A stretch of 64,000 bases of DNA, from the NCBI GenBank assembly GCA_964030785.1, contig OZ034969.1:74258460-74322459 (forward strand), written 5' to 3'. A program made the position numbers and the translations under genes. This document shows, piece by piece, positions 46,404-60,451 of the stretch. This DNA comes from Siderastrea siderea (lineage: Eukaryota > Cnidaria > Anthozoa > Scleractinia > Rhizangiidae). The notes beneath the pieces were generated by a model. The model saw nothing but the letters and a program-made list of their open reading frames with translations, searched no databases and was not told the origin of the DNA. The stretch's first letter is position 1. Each line of letters opens with the position of its first letter.

Positions 46404-49400
46404 CTTTCTACATAATAAACTTTTTTTTCTGATAGCCCCGAGGGATTTGCATTGTTATTGGGCCAGTGCGAAGCCTTGTGCAGCGTTGCGAAGTTAACAA
46501 CACCTTTTTTCGCCTCTGGGAAGGCCAAAAATGGGGTTTTTTCCCTAAGGATCGCATAGATCGCGCCTTTCTACACAATAAACTTTTTTTTCTGATAGCC
46601 CCGAGGGACTTGCATATTTATTGGGCTAGTGCGCAGCCTTGCGCAGCCTTGCGAAGTTAACAACACCTTTTTTCGCCTCTGGGAAGGCAAAAAATGGGGT
46701 TTTTTCCCTAAGGATCGCACAGATCGCGCCTTTCTACACAATAAACTTTTTTTTCTGATAGCCCAGAGGGATTTGCATTATTATTGGGCCAGTGCGCAGC
46801 CTTGCGCAGCCTTGCGAAGTTAACAACACCTTTTTTCGCCTTTGGGAAGGCCAAAAATGGGGTTTTTTCCCTAAGGATCGTACATATCGCGCCTTTCTAC
46901 AGAATAAACTTTTTTTTCTGATAGCCCCGAGGGATTTGCATTGTTATTGGGCCAGTGCACAGCCTTGCGCAGCCTTGCGAAGTTAACAACACCTTTTTTC
47001 GCCTCTGGGAAGGCCAAAAATGGGGTTTTTTCCCTAAGGATCGCACACATCGCGCCTTTCGACACAATAAACTTTTTTTTCTGATAGCCCCGAGGGATTT
47101 GCATTATTATTGGGCCAGTGCGCAGCCTTGCGCAGCCTTGCGAAGTTAACAACACCTTTTTTCGCCTCTGGGAAGGCCAAAAATGGGGTTTTTTCCCTAA
47201 GGATCGCACATATCGCGCCTTCTTTGTGCTTTTGTAAAAAGGGAATTTTTTTCGGATGGTCCCAGAGAGATTGAATGCATTTGGGATCTTTGTGCATGCA
47301 GCTGAGAGCGCCAATTATCTTTTTTCTGCTTTTTGGGGCTAATTCAAGGCCTGAAAAAGTGCAGCACGTTTTAGTATTGCCAAATTCGATAAAAATAGTG
47401 CCAAATGGAATGTTTTTTGGTGCCGCAACGGGATCTGGGGTGCTTTTGTGCTGGGGCCGTTGCACCAAGACCAGCACTTTTTTGAGGCACCCAACCCACC
47501 CCTCTCAAAACAGAAATTCCCACCTTATCGACAAAATCGCAGACTTTATACACAATAAACTTTTTTTTCTGATAGCCCCGAGGGATTTGCATTATTATTG
47601 GGCCAGTGCGCAGCCTTGCGTAGCCTTGCATAGTTAACAACACCTTTTTTAGCCTCTGGGAAGGCCAAAAATGGGGTTTTTTCCCTAAGGATCGCACATA
47701 TCGCGCCTTTCTACACAATAAACTTTTTTACCTGATAGCCCCGAGGGATTTGCATTTTTATTGGGCTAGTGCGCAGGCTTGCGCAGCCTTGCGTAGTTAA
47801 CAACACTTTTTTTAGCCTCTGGGAAGGCCAAAAATGGGTTTTTTTCCCTAATGATTGCAAATATCGCGCCTTTCTACACAATAAACTTTTTTTTTCTGAT
47901 AGCCCCGAGGGATTTGCATTATTATTGGGCCAGTGCGCAGCCTTGCGCAGCCTTGCGTACATAACAACACCTTTTTTAGCCTCTGGGAAGGCCAAAAATG
48001 GGGTTTTTCCCTAAGGATCGCACATATCGCGCCTTCTTTGTGCTTTTGTATAAAAGAAATTTTTTCCGGATGGTCCCAGACGGATTGAATACATTTGGGA
48101 CCTTTGTGCATGCAGCTGAGAGCGCCAATTAGCTTTTTTCTGGTTTTTGGGGCTAATTCAAGCCCTGAAAAAGTTCTGCACTTTTTAGAATCGCCAAATT
48201 CGATAAAAATAGTGGCAAATGGAATGTTTTTTGGTGCTGCAACGGGATCTATGGTGCTTTTGTGCTGGGGCCGTTGCACCAAAACCAGCACTTTTTTGAG
48301 GGACCCACCCCACCCCTCTCAAAACAGAAATTCTTGCCTTATCGACAAAATCGCAGATCTTTTACACAATAAACTTTTTTTCTGATAGCCCCGTGGGATT
48401 TGCATTATTATTGGGCCAGTGCGCAGCCTTGCGCAGCCTTGTGTAGTTAACAACACCTTTTTTAGCCTCTGGGAAGGCCAAAAATGGGGTTTTTTCCCTA
48501 AGGATCGCACATATCGCGCCTTTGTACACAATAATTTTTTTTCTGATAGCCCCGAAGGATTTGCATTATTATTGGGCCAGTGTGTAGCCTTGCGCAGCCT
48601 TGCGTAGTTAACAACACCTTTTTTAGCCTCTGGGAAGGCCAAAAATGGGGTTTTTTCCCTAAGGATCGCACATATCGCGCCTTTCTACACAATAAACTTT
48701 TTTTTCTGATAGCCCCGAGGGATTTGCATTATTACTGGGCCAGTGCGCAGCCTTGCGTAGCCTTGTGTACATAACAACACCTTTTTCAGCCTCTGGGAAG
48801 GCCAAAAATGGGGTTTTTTCCCTAAGGATCGCACATATCGGGCATTCTTTGTGCTTTTGTACAAAAGGAATTTTTTTCGGATGGTCCCAGAGGGATTCAA
48901 TGCATTTGGGACCTTTGTGCATGCAGCTGAGAGCGCCAATTAGCTTTTTTCCGCTTTTTGGGGCTAATTCAAGCCCTGAAAAAGTGCAGCACCTTTTAGT
49001 ATCGCCAAATTCGAAAAAAATAGTGCCAAATGGAATGTTTTTTGCTGCCGCAACGGGATCTGGGCTGCTTTTGTGCTGGGGCCGTTGCACCAAAACCAGC
49101 ACTTTCTTGAGGGACCCACCCCACCCCTCTGAGAAAAGAAATTCCCACCTTATCGACAAAATCGCAGACTTTCTACGCAATAAACTTTTTTTTCTGATAG
49201 CTACGAGGGATTTGCATTATTATTGGGCCAGTGCGCAGCCTTGCCCAGCCTTGCAAAGTTAACAACACCTTTTTACGCCTCTGGGAAGGCCAAAAATGGG
49301 TTTTTTTCCCTAAGGATCGCACACATCGCGCCTTTCTACACAAGAAACTTTTTTTTCTGATAGCTTCGAGGGATTTGAATTATTATTGGGCCAGTGCGCA

Positions 49401-52400
49401 GCCTTGCACAGCCTTGCAAAGTTAACAACACCTTTTTTCGCCTTTGGGAAGGCCAAAAATGTGGTTTTTTCCCAAAGGATCGTACATATCGCGCCTTTCT
49501 ACACAATAAACTTTTTTTTCTGATAGCCCCGAGGGATTTGCATTGTTGTTGGGCCAGTGCGCAGCCTTGTGCAGCCTTGCGAAGTTAACAACACCTTTTT
49601 TCGCCTCTGGGAAGGCCAAAAATGGGGTTTTTTCCCTAATGATCGCACACATCGCGCCTTTCTACACAATAAACTTTTTTTCTGATAGCCCCGAGGGATT
49701 TGCATTATTATTGGGCCAGTGCGCAGCCTTGCGCAGCCTTGCGAAGTTAACAACACCTTTTTTCGCCTCTGGGAAGGCCAAATATGGGGTTTTTTGCCTA
49801 AGGATCGCACACATCGCGCCTTTCTACACAATAACCTTTTTTTTCTGATAGCCCCGCGGGATTTGCATTATTATTGGGCCAGTGCGCAGCATTGCGCAGC
49901 CTTGCGAAGTTAACAACACCATTTTTCGCCTCTTTGAAGGCCAAAAATGGGGTTTTTCTCTAAGGATCGCACATGTCGCGCCTTTCTACACAATAAACTT
50001 TTTGTTCTGATAGCCCCGAGGGATTTGCATTGTTATTGGGCCAGTGCGCAGCCTTGCGCAGTCTTGCAAAGTTAACAACACCTTTTTTCGCCTCTGGGAA
50101 GGCCAAAAATGGGGTTTTTTCCCTAAGGATCGCACACATGGCGCCTTTCAACACAATAAACTTTTTTTTCTGATAGCCCCGAGGGATTTGCATTATTATT
50201 GGGCCAGTGGGCAGCCTTGCGCAGCCTTGCGAAGTTAACAACACCTTTTTTCGCCTCTGGGAAGGCCAAAAATGGGGTTTTTTCCCTAAGGATCGCACAG
50301 ATCGCGCCTTTCTACACAATAAACTTTTTTTTCTGATAGCCCCGAGGGATTTGCATTATTATTGGGCCAGTGTGCAGCCTTGCGCAGCCTTGCGTAGTTA
50401 ACAACACCTTTTTTAGCCTCTGGGAAGGCCAAAAATGGGGTTTTTTCCCTAAGGATCGCACATATCGCGCCTTCTTTGTGCTTTTGCACAAAAGGAATTT
50501 TTTTGCGGATGGTCCCAGAGGGATTGAATGCATTTGGGACCTTTGTGCATGCAGCTGAGAGCGCCAATTAGCTTTTTTCTGCTTTTTGGGGCTAATTCAA
50601 GCCCTGAAAAAGTGCAGCACTTTTTGGTATCGCCAAATTCGATAAAAATAGTGCCAAATGGAATGTTTTTCTGTGCCGCAACGGGATCTGGGCTGCTTTT
50701 GTGCTGGGGCCGTTGCACCAAAAACAGCACTTTTTTGAGGGACCCACCCCACCCCTCTAATAAAGAAATTCCCACCTTATCGACAAAATCGCAGACTTTC
50801 TACGGAATAAACTTTTTTTTCTGATAGCCCCGAGGGATTTGCATTATTATTGGGCCAGTGCGCAGCCTTGCGCAGCCTTGCGAAGTTAACAACACCTTTT
50901 TTCGCCTTTGGGAAGGCCAAAATTGGGGTTTTTTCCCTAAGGATCGTACACATCGCGCCTTTCTACACAATAAACCTTTTTTTTCTGATAGCCCCGAGGG
51001 ATTTGCATTATTATTGGGCCAGTGCGCAGCCTTGCGCAGCCTTGCGAAGTTAACAACACCTTTTTTCGCCTCTGGGAAGGCCAAAAATGGGGTTTTTTCC
51101 CTAAGGATCGCACAGATCGCGCCTTTCTATACAATAAACCTTTTTTTTCTGATAGTCCCGAGGGAATTGCATTATTATTGGGCCAGTGCGCAGCCTTGCG
51201 CAGCCTTGCGTAGTTAAAAACACCTTTTTTAGCCTCTGGGAAGGCCTAAAATGGGGTTTTTTCCCTAAGGATCGCACATATCGCGCCTTCTTTGTGCTTT
51301 TGCACAAAAGGAATTTTTTTCGGTTGGTCCCAGTGGGATTGAATGCATTTGAGACCTTTGTGCATGCAGCTGAGAGCGCCAATTAGCTTTTTTCTGCTTT
51401 TTGGGGCTAATTCAAGCCCTGAAAAAGTGCAGCACTTTTTAGTATCGCCAAATTCGATAAAAATAGTGCCAAATGGAATGTTTTTTGGTGCCGCAACGGG
51501 ATCTGGGCTGCTTTTGTGCTGGGGCCGTTGCACCAAAACCAGCACTTTTTTGAGGGACCCACCTTACCCCTCTGAAAAAAGAAATTCCCACCTTACCGAC
51601 AAAATCGCAGACTCTCTACGCAATAAACTTTTTTTTCTGATAGCCCCGAGGGATTTGCATTATTATTGGGCCAGTGCGCAGCATTGCGCAGCCTTCGAAA
51701 GTTAACAACACCTTTTTTCGCATCTGGGAAGGCCAAAAATAGGTTCTTTCCCTAAGGATCTCACAGATCGCGCCTTTCTACACAATAAACTTTTTTTTCT
51801 GATAGCCCCGAGGAATTTGCATTGTTATTGGGCCAGTGCGCAGCCTTGCGCAGCCTTGCAAAGTTAACAACACCTTTTTTCGCCTCTGGGAAGGCCAAAA
51901 ATGGGGTTTTTTCCCTAAGGATCGCACAGATTGCGCCTTTCTACACAGTAAACTCTTTTTTCTGATAGCCCCGAGGGGTTTGCATTGTTATTGGGCCAGT
52001 GCGAAGCCTTGTGCAGCCTTGCGAAGTTAACAACACCTTTTTTCGCCTCAGGGAAGGCCAAAAATGGGGTTTTTTCCCTAAGGATCGCACACATCGCGCC
52101 TTTCTACACAATAAACTTTTTTTTCTGATAGCCCCGAGGGATTTGCATTGTTATTGGGCCAGTGCGCAGCCTTGCGCAGCCTTCCGAAGTTAACAACACC
52201 TTATGTCGCCTCTGGGAAGGCCAAAAATGGGGTTTTTTCCCTAATGATCGCACAGATCGCGCCTTTCTACATAATAAACTTTTTTTTCTGATAGCCCCGA
52301 GGGATTTGCATTGTTATTGGGCCAGTGCGAAGCCTTGTGCAGCGTTGCGAAGTTAACAACACCTTTTTTCGCCTCTGGGAAGGCCAAAAATGGGGTTTTT

Positions 52401-53729
52401 TCCCTAAGGATCGCATAGATCGCGCCTTTCTACACAATAAACTTTTTTTTCTGATAGCCCCGAGGGACTTGCATATTTATTGGGCTAGTGCGCAGCCTTG
52501 CGCAGCCTTGCGAAGTTAACAACACCTTTTTTCGCCTCTGGGAAGGCAAAAAATGGGGTTTTTTCCCTAAGGATCGCACAGATCGCGCCTTTCTACACAA
52601 TAAACTTTTTTTTCTGATAGCCCAGAGGGATTTGCATTATTATTGGGCCAGTGCGCAGCCTTGCGCAGCCTTGCGAAGTTAACAACACCTTTTTTCGCCT
52701 TTGGGAAGGCCAAAAATGGGGTTTTTTCCCTAAGGATCGTACATATCGCGCCTTTCTACAGAATAAACTTTTTTTTCTGATAGCCCCGAGGGATTTGCAT
52801 TGTTATTGGGCCAGTGCACAGCCTTGCGCAGCCTTGCGAAGTTAACAACACCTTTTTTCGCCTCTGGGAAGGCCAAAAATGGGGTTTTTTCCCTAAGGAT
52901 CGCACACATCGCGCCTTTCGACACGATAAACTTTTTTTTCTGATAGCCCCGAGGGATTTGCATTATTATTGGGCCAGTGCGCAGCCTTGCGCAGCCTTGC
53001 GAAGTTAACAACACCTTTTTTCGCCTCTGGGAAGGCCAAAAATGGGGTTTTTTCCCTAAGGATCGCACACATCGCGCCTTTCTACACAATACACTTTTTT
53101 TTCTGATAGCCCCGAGGGATTTGCATTATTATTGGGCCAGTGCACAGCCTTGCGCAGCCTTGCGAAGTTAACAACACCTTTTTTCTCCTCTGGGAAGGCC
53201 AAAAATGGGGTTTTTTCCCTAAGGATCGCACAGATCGCGCCTTTCTACACAATAAACCTTTTTTTTCTGATAGCCCCGAGGGATTTGCATTATTATTGGG
53301 CCAGTGCGCAGCCTTGCGCAGCCTTGCGTAGTTAACAACACCTTTTTGAGCCTCTGGGAAGGCCAAAAATGGGGTTTTTTCCCTAAGGATCGCACATATC
53401 GCGCCTTCTTTGTGCTTTTGCACAAAAGGAATTTTTTTCGGAAGGATCCAGAGGGATTGAATGTATTTGGGACCTTTGTGCATGCAACTGAGAGCGCCAA
53501 TTAGCTTTTTTCTGCCTTTTGGGGCTAATTCAAGCCCTGAAAAAGTGCAGCACTTTTTAGTATCGCCAAATTCGATAAAAATAGTGCCAAATGGAATGTT
53601 TTTTGGTGCCGCAACGGGATCTGGGCTGCTTTTGTGCTGGGGCCGTTGCACCAAAACAAGCACTTTTTTGAGGGACCCACCCCACCCCTCTGAAAAAAGA
53701 AATTCCCACCTTATCGACAAAATCGCAGA

Positions 53730-55685
53730 CTTTCCACGCAATAAACTTTTTTTTCTGATAGCCCCGAGGGATTTGCAGTATTATTGGGCCAGTGCGCAGC
53801 CTTGCGCAGCCTTGCGAAGTTAACAACACCTTTGTTCGCCTTTGGGAAGGCCAAAAATGGGGTTTTTTCCCTAAGGATCGTACATATCGCGCCTTTCTAC
53901 ACAATTAACTTTTTTTTCTGATAGCCCCGAGGGATTTGCATTGTTATTGAGCCAGTTCGCAGCCTTGCACAGCCTTGCGAAGTTAACAACACCTTTTTTC
54001 GCCTCTGGGAAGGCCAAAAATGGCGTTTATTCCCTAAGGATCGCACATATCGCGCCTTTCTACACAATAAACTTTTTTTTCTGATAGCCCCGAGGGATTT
54101 GCATTGTTATTGGGCCAGTGCGCAGCCTTGCACTGCCTTGCGAAGTTAACAACACCTTTTTTCGCCTGGCGGAAGGCCAAAAATGGGGATTTTTCCCTAA
54201 GGATCGTACATATCGCGCCTTTCTACACAATAAACTTTTTTTTCTGATAGCCCCGAGGGATTTGCATTGTTATTGGGCCTGTGCGCAGCCTTGCACAGCC
54301 TTGCGAAGTTAACAACACCGTTTTTCGCCTCTGGGAAGGCCAAAAATGGCGTTTATTCCCTAAGGATCGCACATATCGCGCCTTTCTAGACAATAAACTT
54401 TTTTTTCTGATAGCCCCGAGGGATTTGCATTGTTATTGGGCCAGTGCGCAGCCTTGCACAGCCTTGCGAAGTTAACAACACCTTTTTTCGCCTGTCGGAA
54501 GGCCAAAAATGGGGTTTTTTCCCTAAGGATCGCACACATCGCGCCTTTCTACACAATAAACTTTTTTTTCTGATAGCCCCGAGGGATTTGCATTATTATT
54601 GGGCCAGTGCGCAGCCTTGCACAGCCTTGCGAAGTTAACAACACCTTTTTTCGCCTCTGGGAAGGCCAAAAATGGGGTTTTTTCCCTAAGGATCGCACAT
54701 ATCGCGCCTTTCTGCACAATAAACTTTTTTTTCTGATAGCCCCGAGGGATTTGCATTATTATTGGGCCAGTGCACAGCCTTGCGCAGCCTTGCGAAGTTA
54801 ACAACACCTTTTTTCGCCTCTGGGAAGGCCAAAAATGGGGTTTTCCCTAAGGATCGCACATATCGCGCCTTTCTACACAATAAACTTTTTTTTCTGATAG
54901 CCCCGGGGGATTTGCATTGTTATTGGGCCAGTGCACAGCCTTGCGCAGCCTTGCGAAGTTAACAACACCTCTTTTCGCCTCTGGGAAGGCCAAAAATGGG
55001 GTTTTTTCGCTAAGGATCGCACACATCGCGCCTTTCTACACAATAAACTTTTTTTTCTGATAGCCCCGAGGGATTTGCATTATTATTGGGCCAGTGCGCA
55101 GCCTTGCGCAGCCTTGCGAAGTTAACAACACCTTTTTTCGCCTCTGGGAAGGCCAAAAATGGGGTTTTTTCCCTAAGGATCGCACACATCGCGCCTTTCT
55201 ACACAATAAACTTTTTTTTCTGATAGCCCCGAGGGATTTGCATTATTATTGGGCCAGTGCGCAGCCTTGCGCAGCCTTGCGAAGTTAACAACACCTTTTT
55301 TCGCCTCTGGGAAGGCCAAAAATGGGGTTTTTTCCCTAAGGATCGCACATATCGCGCCTTTCTAGACAATAAACGTTTTTTCTGATAGCCCCGAGGGATT
55401 TGCATTGTTATTGGGCCAGTGCGCAGCCTTGCGCAGCCTTGCAAAGTTAACAACACGTTTTTTCGCCTCTGGGAAGGCCAAAAATGGGTTTTTTTCTCTA
55501 AGGATCGCACAGATCGCGCCTTTCTACACAATAAACCTTTTTTTTCTGTTAGCCCCGAGGGATTTGCATTATTATTGGGCCAGTGCGCAGCCTTGCGCAG
55601 CCTTGCGTAGTTAACAACACCTTTTTAAGCCTCTGGGAAGGCCAAAAATGGGGTTTTTTTCCCTAAGGATCGCACATATCGCGCC
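53730..55685. repeat. Uninterrupted run of 12 B monomers
   Basis: 1956 bp = 12 x 163 between a module A end and the next module C start (TTCTTTGTGC at 55686). Most internal monomers have GCGAAGTTAAC and TTTTTTCGCC. The last one before module C has GCGTAGTTAAC and TTTTTAAGCC. Confidence 0.88.
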
Positions 55686-56011
55686 TTCTTTGTGCTTTTG
55701 CACAAAAGGAATTTTTTGCGGATGGTCCCAGAGGGATTGAATGCATTTTTGACCTTTTTGCATGCAGCTGAGAGCGCCAATTAGCTTTTTTCTGCTTTTT
55801 GGGGCTAATTCAAGCCCAGAAAAAGTGCAGCACTTTTTAGTATCGCCCAATTCGATAAAAATAGTGCCAAATGGAATGTTTTTTGGTGCGGCAACGGGAT
55901 CTGGGCTGCTTTTGTGCTGGGGCCGTTGCACCAAAACCAGCACTTTTTTTGAGGGACCCACCCCACCCCTCTGAAAAAAGAAATTCCCACCTTATCGACA
56001 AAATCGCAGAC

Positions 56012-59000
56012 TTTCCACGCAATAAACTTTTTTTGTCTGATAGCCCCAAGGGATTTGCATTATTATTGGGCCAGTGCGCAGCCTTGCGCAGCCTTGCGAA
56101 GTTAACAACACCTTTGTTCGCCTTTGGGAAGGCCAAAAATGGTGTTTTTTCCCTAAGGATCGCACAGATCGCGCCTTTCTACACAATAAACTTTTTTTTC
56201 TGATAGCCCCGAGGGATTTGCATTATTATTGGGCCAGTGCGCAGCCTTGCACAGCCTTGCGAAGTTATCAACACCTTTTTTCGCCTCTGAGAAGGTCAAC
56301 AATGGGGTTTTTCCCTAAGGATCGCAAAGATCGCGCCTTTCTACACAAAAAACCTTTTTTTTCTGATAGCCCTAAGGGATTTGCATTATTATTGGGCCAG
56401 TGCGTAGCCTTGCGCAGCCTTGCGAAGTTAACAACACCTTAGTTCGCCTTTGGGAAGGCCAAAAATGGGGTTTTTTCCCTAAGGATCGTTCATATCGCGC
56501 CTTTCTACACAATAAACTTTTTTTTCTGATAGCCCCGAGGGATTTGCATTGTTATTGGGCCAGTGCACAGCCTTGCGCAGCCTTGCGAAGTTAACAACAC
56601 CTTTTTTCGCCTCTGGGAAGGCCAAAAATGGGGTTTTTTCCCTAACGATCGCACACATCGCACCTTTCTACACAATAAACTTTTTTTTCTGATAGCCCCA
56701 AGGGATTTGCATTATTATTGGGCCAGTGCGCAGCCTTGCGCAGCCTTGCGAAGTTAACAACACCTTTTTTCGCCTCTGGGAAGGCCAAAAATGGGGTTTT
56801 TTCCCTAAGGATCGCACACATCGCGCCTTTCTACACAATAATCTTTTTTTTCTGATAGCCCCGAAGGATTTGCATTATTATTGGGCCAGTGCGCAGCCTT
56901 GCGCAGCCTTGCGCAGCCTTGCGAAGTTAACAACACCTTTTTTCGCCTCTGGGAAGGCCAAAAATGGGGTTTTTTCCCTAAGGATCGCACATATCGCGCC
57001 TTTCTACACAATAAATTTTTTTTCGGATAGCCCCGAGGGATTTGCATTATTTTTGGCCCAGTGCGCAGCCTTGCGCAGCCTTGTGAAGTTAACAACACCT
57101 TTTTTCGCCTCTGGAAAGGCCAAAAATGGGGTTTTTTCCCTAAGGATCGCACACATCGCGCCTTTCTACACAATAAACTTTTTTTTCTCATAGCCCCGAG
57201 GGATTTGCATTATTATTGGGCCAGTGCGCAGCCTTGCGAAGTTAACAACACCTTAGTTCACCTTTGGGAAGGTAAAAAATGGGGTTTTTTCCCTAAGGAT
57301 CGTTCATATCGCGCCTTTCTACACAATAAACTTTTTTTTCTGATAGCCCTAAGGGATTTGCATTGTTATTGGGCCAGTGCGCAGCCTTGCGCAGCCTTGC
57401 GAAGTTAACAACACCTTTTTTCGCCTCTGGGAAGGCCACAAATGGGGTTTTTTCCCTAAGGATCGCACACATCGCGCCTTTCTACACAATAAACTTTTTT
57501 TTCTGATAGCCCCGAGGGATTTGCATTATTATTGGGCCAGTGCGCAGCCTTGCGCAGCCTTGCGAAGTTAACAACACCTTTTTTCGCCTCTGGGAAGGCC
57601 AAAAAGGGGGTTTTTTTTTTATGGATCGCACATATCGCGCCTTTCTACACAATAAACTTTTTTTTCTGATAGCCCCGAGGGATTTGCATTGTTATTGGGC
57701 CAGTGCGCAGCCTTGCGCAGCCTTGCGCAGCCTTGCGAAGTTAACAACACCTTTTTTCGCCTCTGGGAAGGCCAAAAATGGGGTTTTTTCCCTAAGGATC
57801 GCACACATCGCGCCTTTCTACACAATAAACTTTTTTTTCTGATAGCCCCGAGGGATTTGCATTATTATTGGGCCAGTGCGCAGCCTTGCGCAGCCTTGCG
57901 AAGTTAACAACACCTTTTTTCGCCTCTGGGAAGGCCAAAAATGGGGTTTTTTCCCTAAGGATCGCACATATCGCGCCTTTCTACACAATAAATTTTTTTT
58001 CTGATAGCCCCGAGGGATTTGCATTATTATTGGGCCAGTGCGCAGCCTTGCGCAGCCTTGCGAAGTTAACAACACCTTTTTTCGCCTCTGGGAAGGCCAA
58101 AAATGGGGTTTTTTCCCTAAGGATCGCACACATCGCGCCTTTCTACACAATAAACTTTTTTTTCTGATAGCCCCGAGGGATTTGCATTATTATTGGGCCA
58201 GTGCACAGCCTTGCGAAGCCTTGCGAAGCCTTGCGTAGTTAACAACACCTTTTTTAGCCTCTGGGAATTCGAAAAATGGGGTTTTTTTCTTTAAGGATCG
58301 CACATATCGCGCCTTTCTACACAATAAATTTTTTTTCTGATAGCCCCGAGGGATTTGCATTATTATTGGGCCAGTGCGCAGCCTTGCGCAGCCTTGCGAA
58401 GTTAACAACACTTTTTTTCGCCTCTGGGAAGGCCAAAAATGGGGGTTTTTCAATAAGGATCGCACACATCGCGCCTTTCTACACAATAAACTTTTTTTTC
58501 TGATAGCCCCGAGGGATTTGCATTATTATTGGGCCAGTGCGCAGCCTTGCGCAGCCTTGCGAAGTTAACAACACCTTTTTTCGCCTCTGGGAAGGCCAAA
58601 AGGGGGTTTTTTTCTTTAAGGATCGCACATATCGCGCCTTTCTACACAATAAACTTTTTTTTCTGATAGCCCCGAGGGATTTGCATTATTATTGGGCCAG
58701 TGCGCAGCCTTGCGCAGCCTTGCGAAGTTAACAACACCTTTTTTCGCCTCTGGGAAGGCCAAAAAGGGGGTTTTTTTTTTATGGATCGCACATATCGCGC
58801 CTTTCTACACAATAAACTTTTTTTTCTGATAGCCCCGAGGGATTTGCATTGTTATTGGGCCAGTGCGCAGCCTTGCGCAGCCTTGCGCAGCCTTGCGAAG
58901 TTAACAACACCTTTTTTCGCCTCTGGGAAGGCCAAAAATGGGGTTTTTTCCCTAAGGATCGCACACATCGCGCCTTTCTACACAATAAACTTTTTTTTCT

Positions 59001-60451
59001 GATAGCCCCGAGGGATTTGCATTATTATTGGGCCAGTGCGCAGCCTTGCGCAGCCTTGCGAAGTTAACAACACCTTTTTTCGCCTCTGGGAAGGCCAAAA
59101 ATGGGGTTTTTTCCCTAAGGATCGCACATATCGCGCCTTTCTACACAATAAATTTTTTTTCTGATAGCCCCGAGGGATTTGCATTATTATTGGGCCAGTG
59201 CGCAGCCTTGCGCAGCCTTGCGAAGTTAACAACACCTTTTTTCGCCTCTGGGAAGGCCAAAAATGGGGTTTTTTCCCTAAGGATCGCACACATCGCGCCT
59301 TTCTACACAATAAACTTTTTTTTCTGATAGCCCCGAGGGATTTGCATTATTATTGGGCCAGTGCACAGCCTTGCGAAGCCTTGCGAAGCCTTGCGTAGTT
59401 AACAACACCTTTTTTAGCCTCTGGGAATTCGAAAAATGGGGTTTTATTCTTTAAGGATCGCACATATCGCGCCTTTCTACACAATAAATTTTTTTTCTGA
59501 TAGCCCCGAGGGATTTGCATTATTATTGGGCCAGTGCGCAGCCTTGCGCAGCCTTGCGAAGTTAACAACACTTTTTTTCGCCTCTGGGAAGGCCAAAAAT
59601 GGGGGTTTTTCAATAAGGATCGCACACATCGCGCCTTTCTACACAATAAACTTTTTTTTCTGATAGCCCCGAGGGATTTGCATTATTATTGGGCCAGTGC
59701 GCAGCCTTGCGCAGCCTTGCGAAGTTAACAACACCTTTTTTCGCCTCTGGGAAGGCCAAAAGGGGGTTTTTTTCTTTAAGGATCGCACATATCGCGCCTT
59801 TCTACACAATAAACTTTTTTTTCTGATAGCCCCGAGGGATTTGCATTGTTATTGGGCCAGTGCGCAGCCTTGCGCAGCCTTGCAAAGTTAACAACACCTT
59901 TTTTCGCCTCTGGGAAGGCCAAAAATGGGGTTTTTTCCCTTAGGATCGCACACATCGCGCCTTTCTACACAATAAACTTTTTCTTCTGATAGCCCCGAGG
60001 GATTTGCATTATTATTGGGCCAGTGCGCAGCCTTGCGCAGCCTTGCGAAGTTAACAACACCTTTTTTCGCCTCTGGGAAGGCCAAAAATGGGGTTTTTTC
60101 CCTAAGGATCGCACATATCGCGCCTTTCTACACAATAAATTTTTTTTCTGATAGCCCCGAGGGATTTGCATTATTATTGGGCCAGTGCGCAGCCTTGTGC
60201 AGCCTTGCGAAGTTAACAACACCTTTTTTCGCCTCTGGGAAGGCCAAAAATGGGGTTTTTTCCCTAAGGATCGCACAGATCGCGCCTTTCTACACAATAA
60301 ACCTTTTTTTTCTGTTAGCCCCGAGGGATTTGCATTATTATTGGGCCAGTGCGCAGCCTTGCGCAGCCTTGCGTAGTTAACAACACCTTTTTAAGCCTCT
60401 GGGAAGGCCAAAAATGGGGTTTTTTTCCCTAAGGATCGCACATATCGCGCC
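56012..60451. repeat. Uninterrupted run of 27 B monomers
   Basis: 4440 bp between module A end and the next module C: 27 x 163 = 4401 plus 39 bp net, mainly extra GCGCAGCCTT or GCGAAGCCTT decamers (for example three copies near 57712 and 58872, and GCGAAG versions near 58210 and 59370). Confidence 0.85.
57471..59790. repeat. Internal tandem duplication, 2 x 1160 bp
   Basis: 57471-58630 and 58631-59790 match across seven monomers, including the unusual GGGGGTTTTTTTTTTATGG monomer (57605, 58765), the GGGAATTCGAAAAATGG monomer (58262, 59422) and the CAATAAGG monomer (58450, 59610). One visible difference: GGGTTTTTTTCTTTAAGG near 58278 versus GGGTTTTATTCTTTAAGG near 59438. A third copy lies at about 62237-63386. 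Confidence 0.88.

Larger units (their letters stand above)
41288..53005. repeat. Tandem segment duplication, 2 x 5859 bp
   Basis: 41288-47146 and 47147-53005 are nearly identical, including the order of B-run lengths. Visible differences: C at 45271 versus T at 51130, and A at 47066 versus G at 52925. The junction lies in AACAACACC of module B. The copies carry B runs of 3, 3, 8, 3 in the same order. Confidence 0.92.

Noticed and set aside
53082..53741. Long minus-strand ORFs (up to 255 codons, also at 22253-23020)
   Set aside because: They are chance joins of frames across modules A, B and C with lysine/arginine-rich, low-complexity composition. They change between near-identical units and show no domain.
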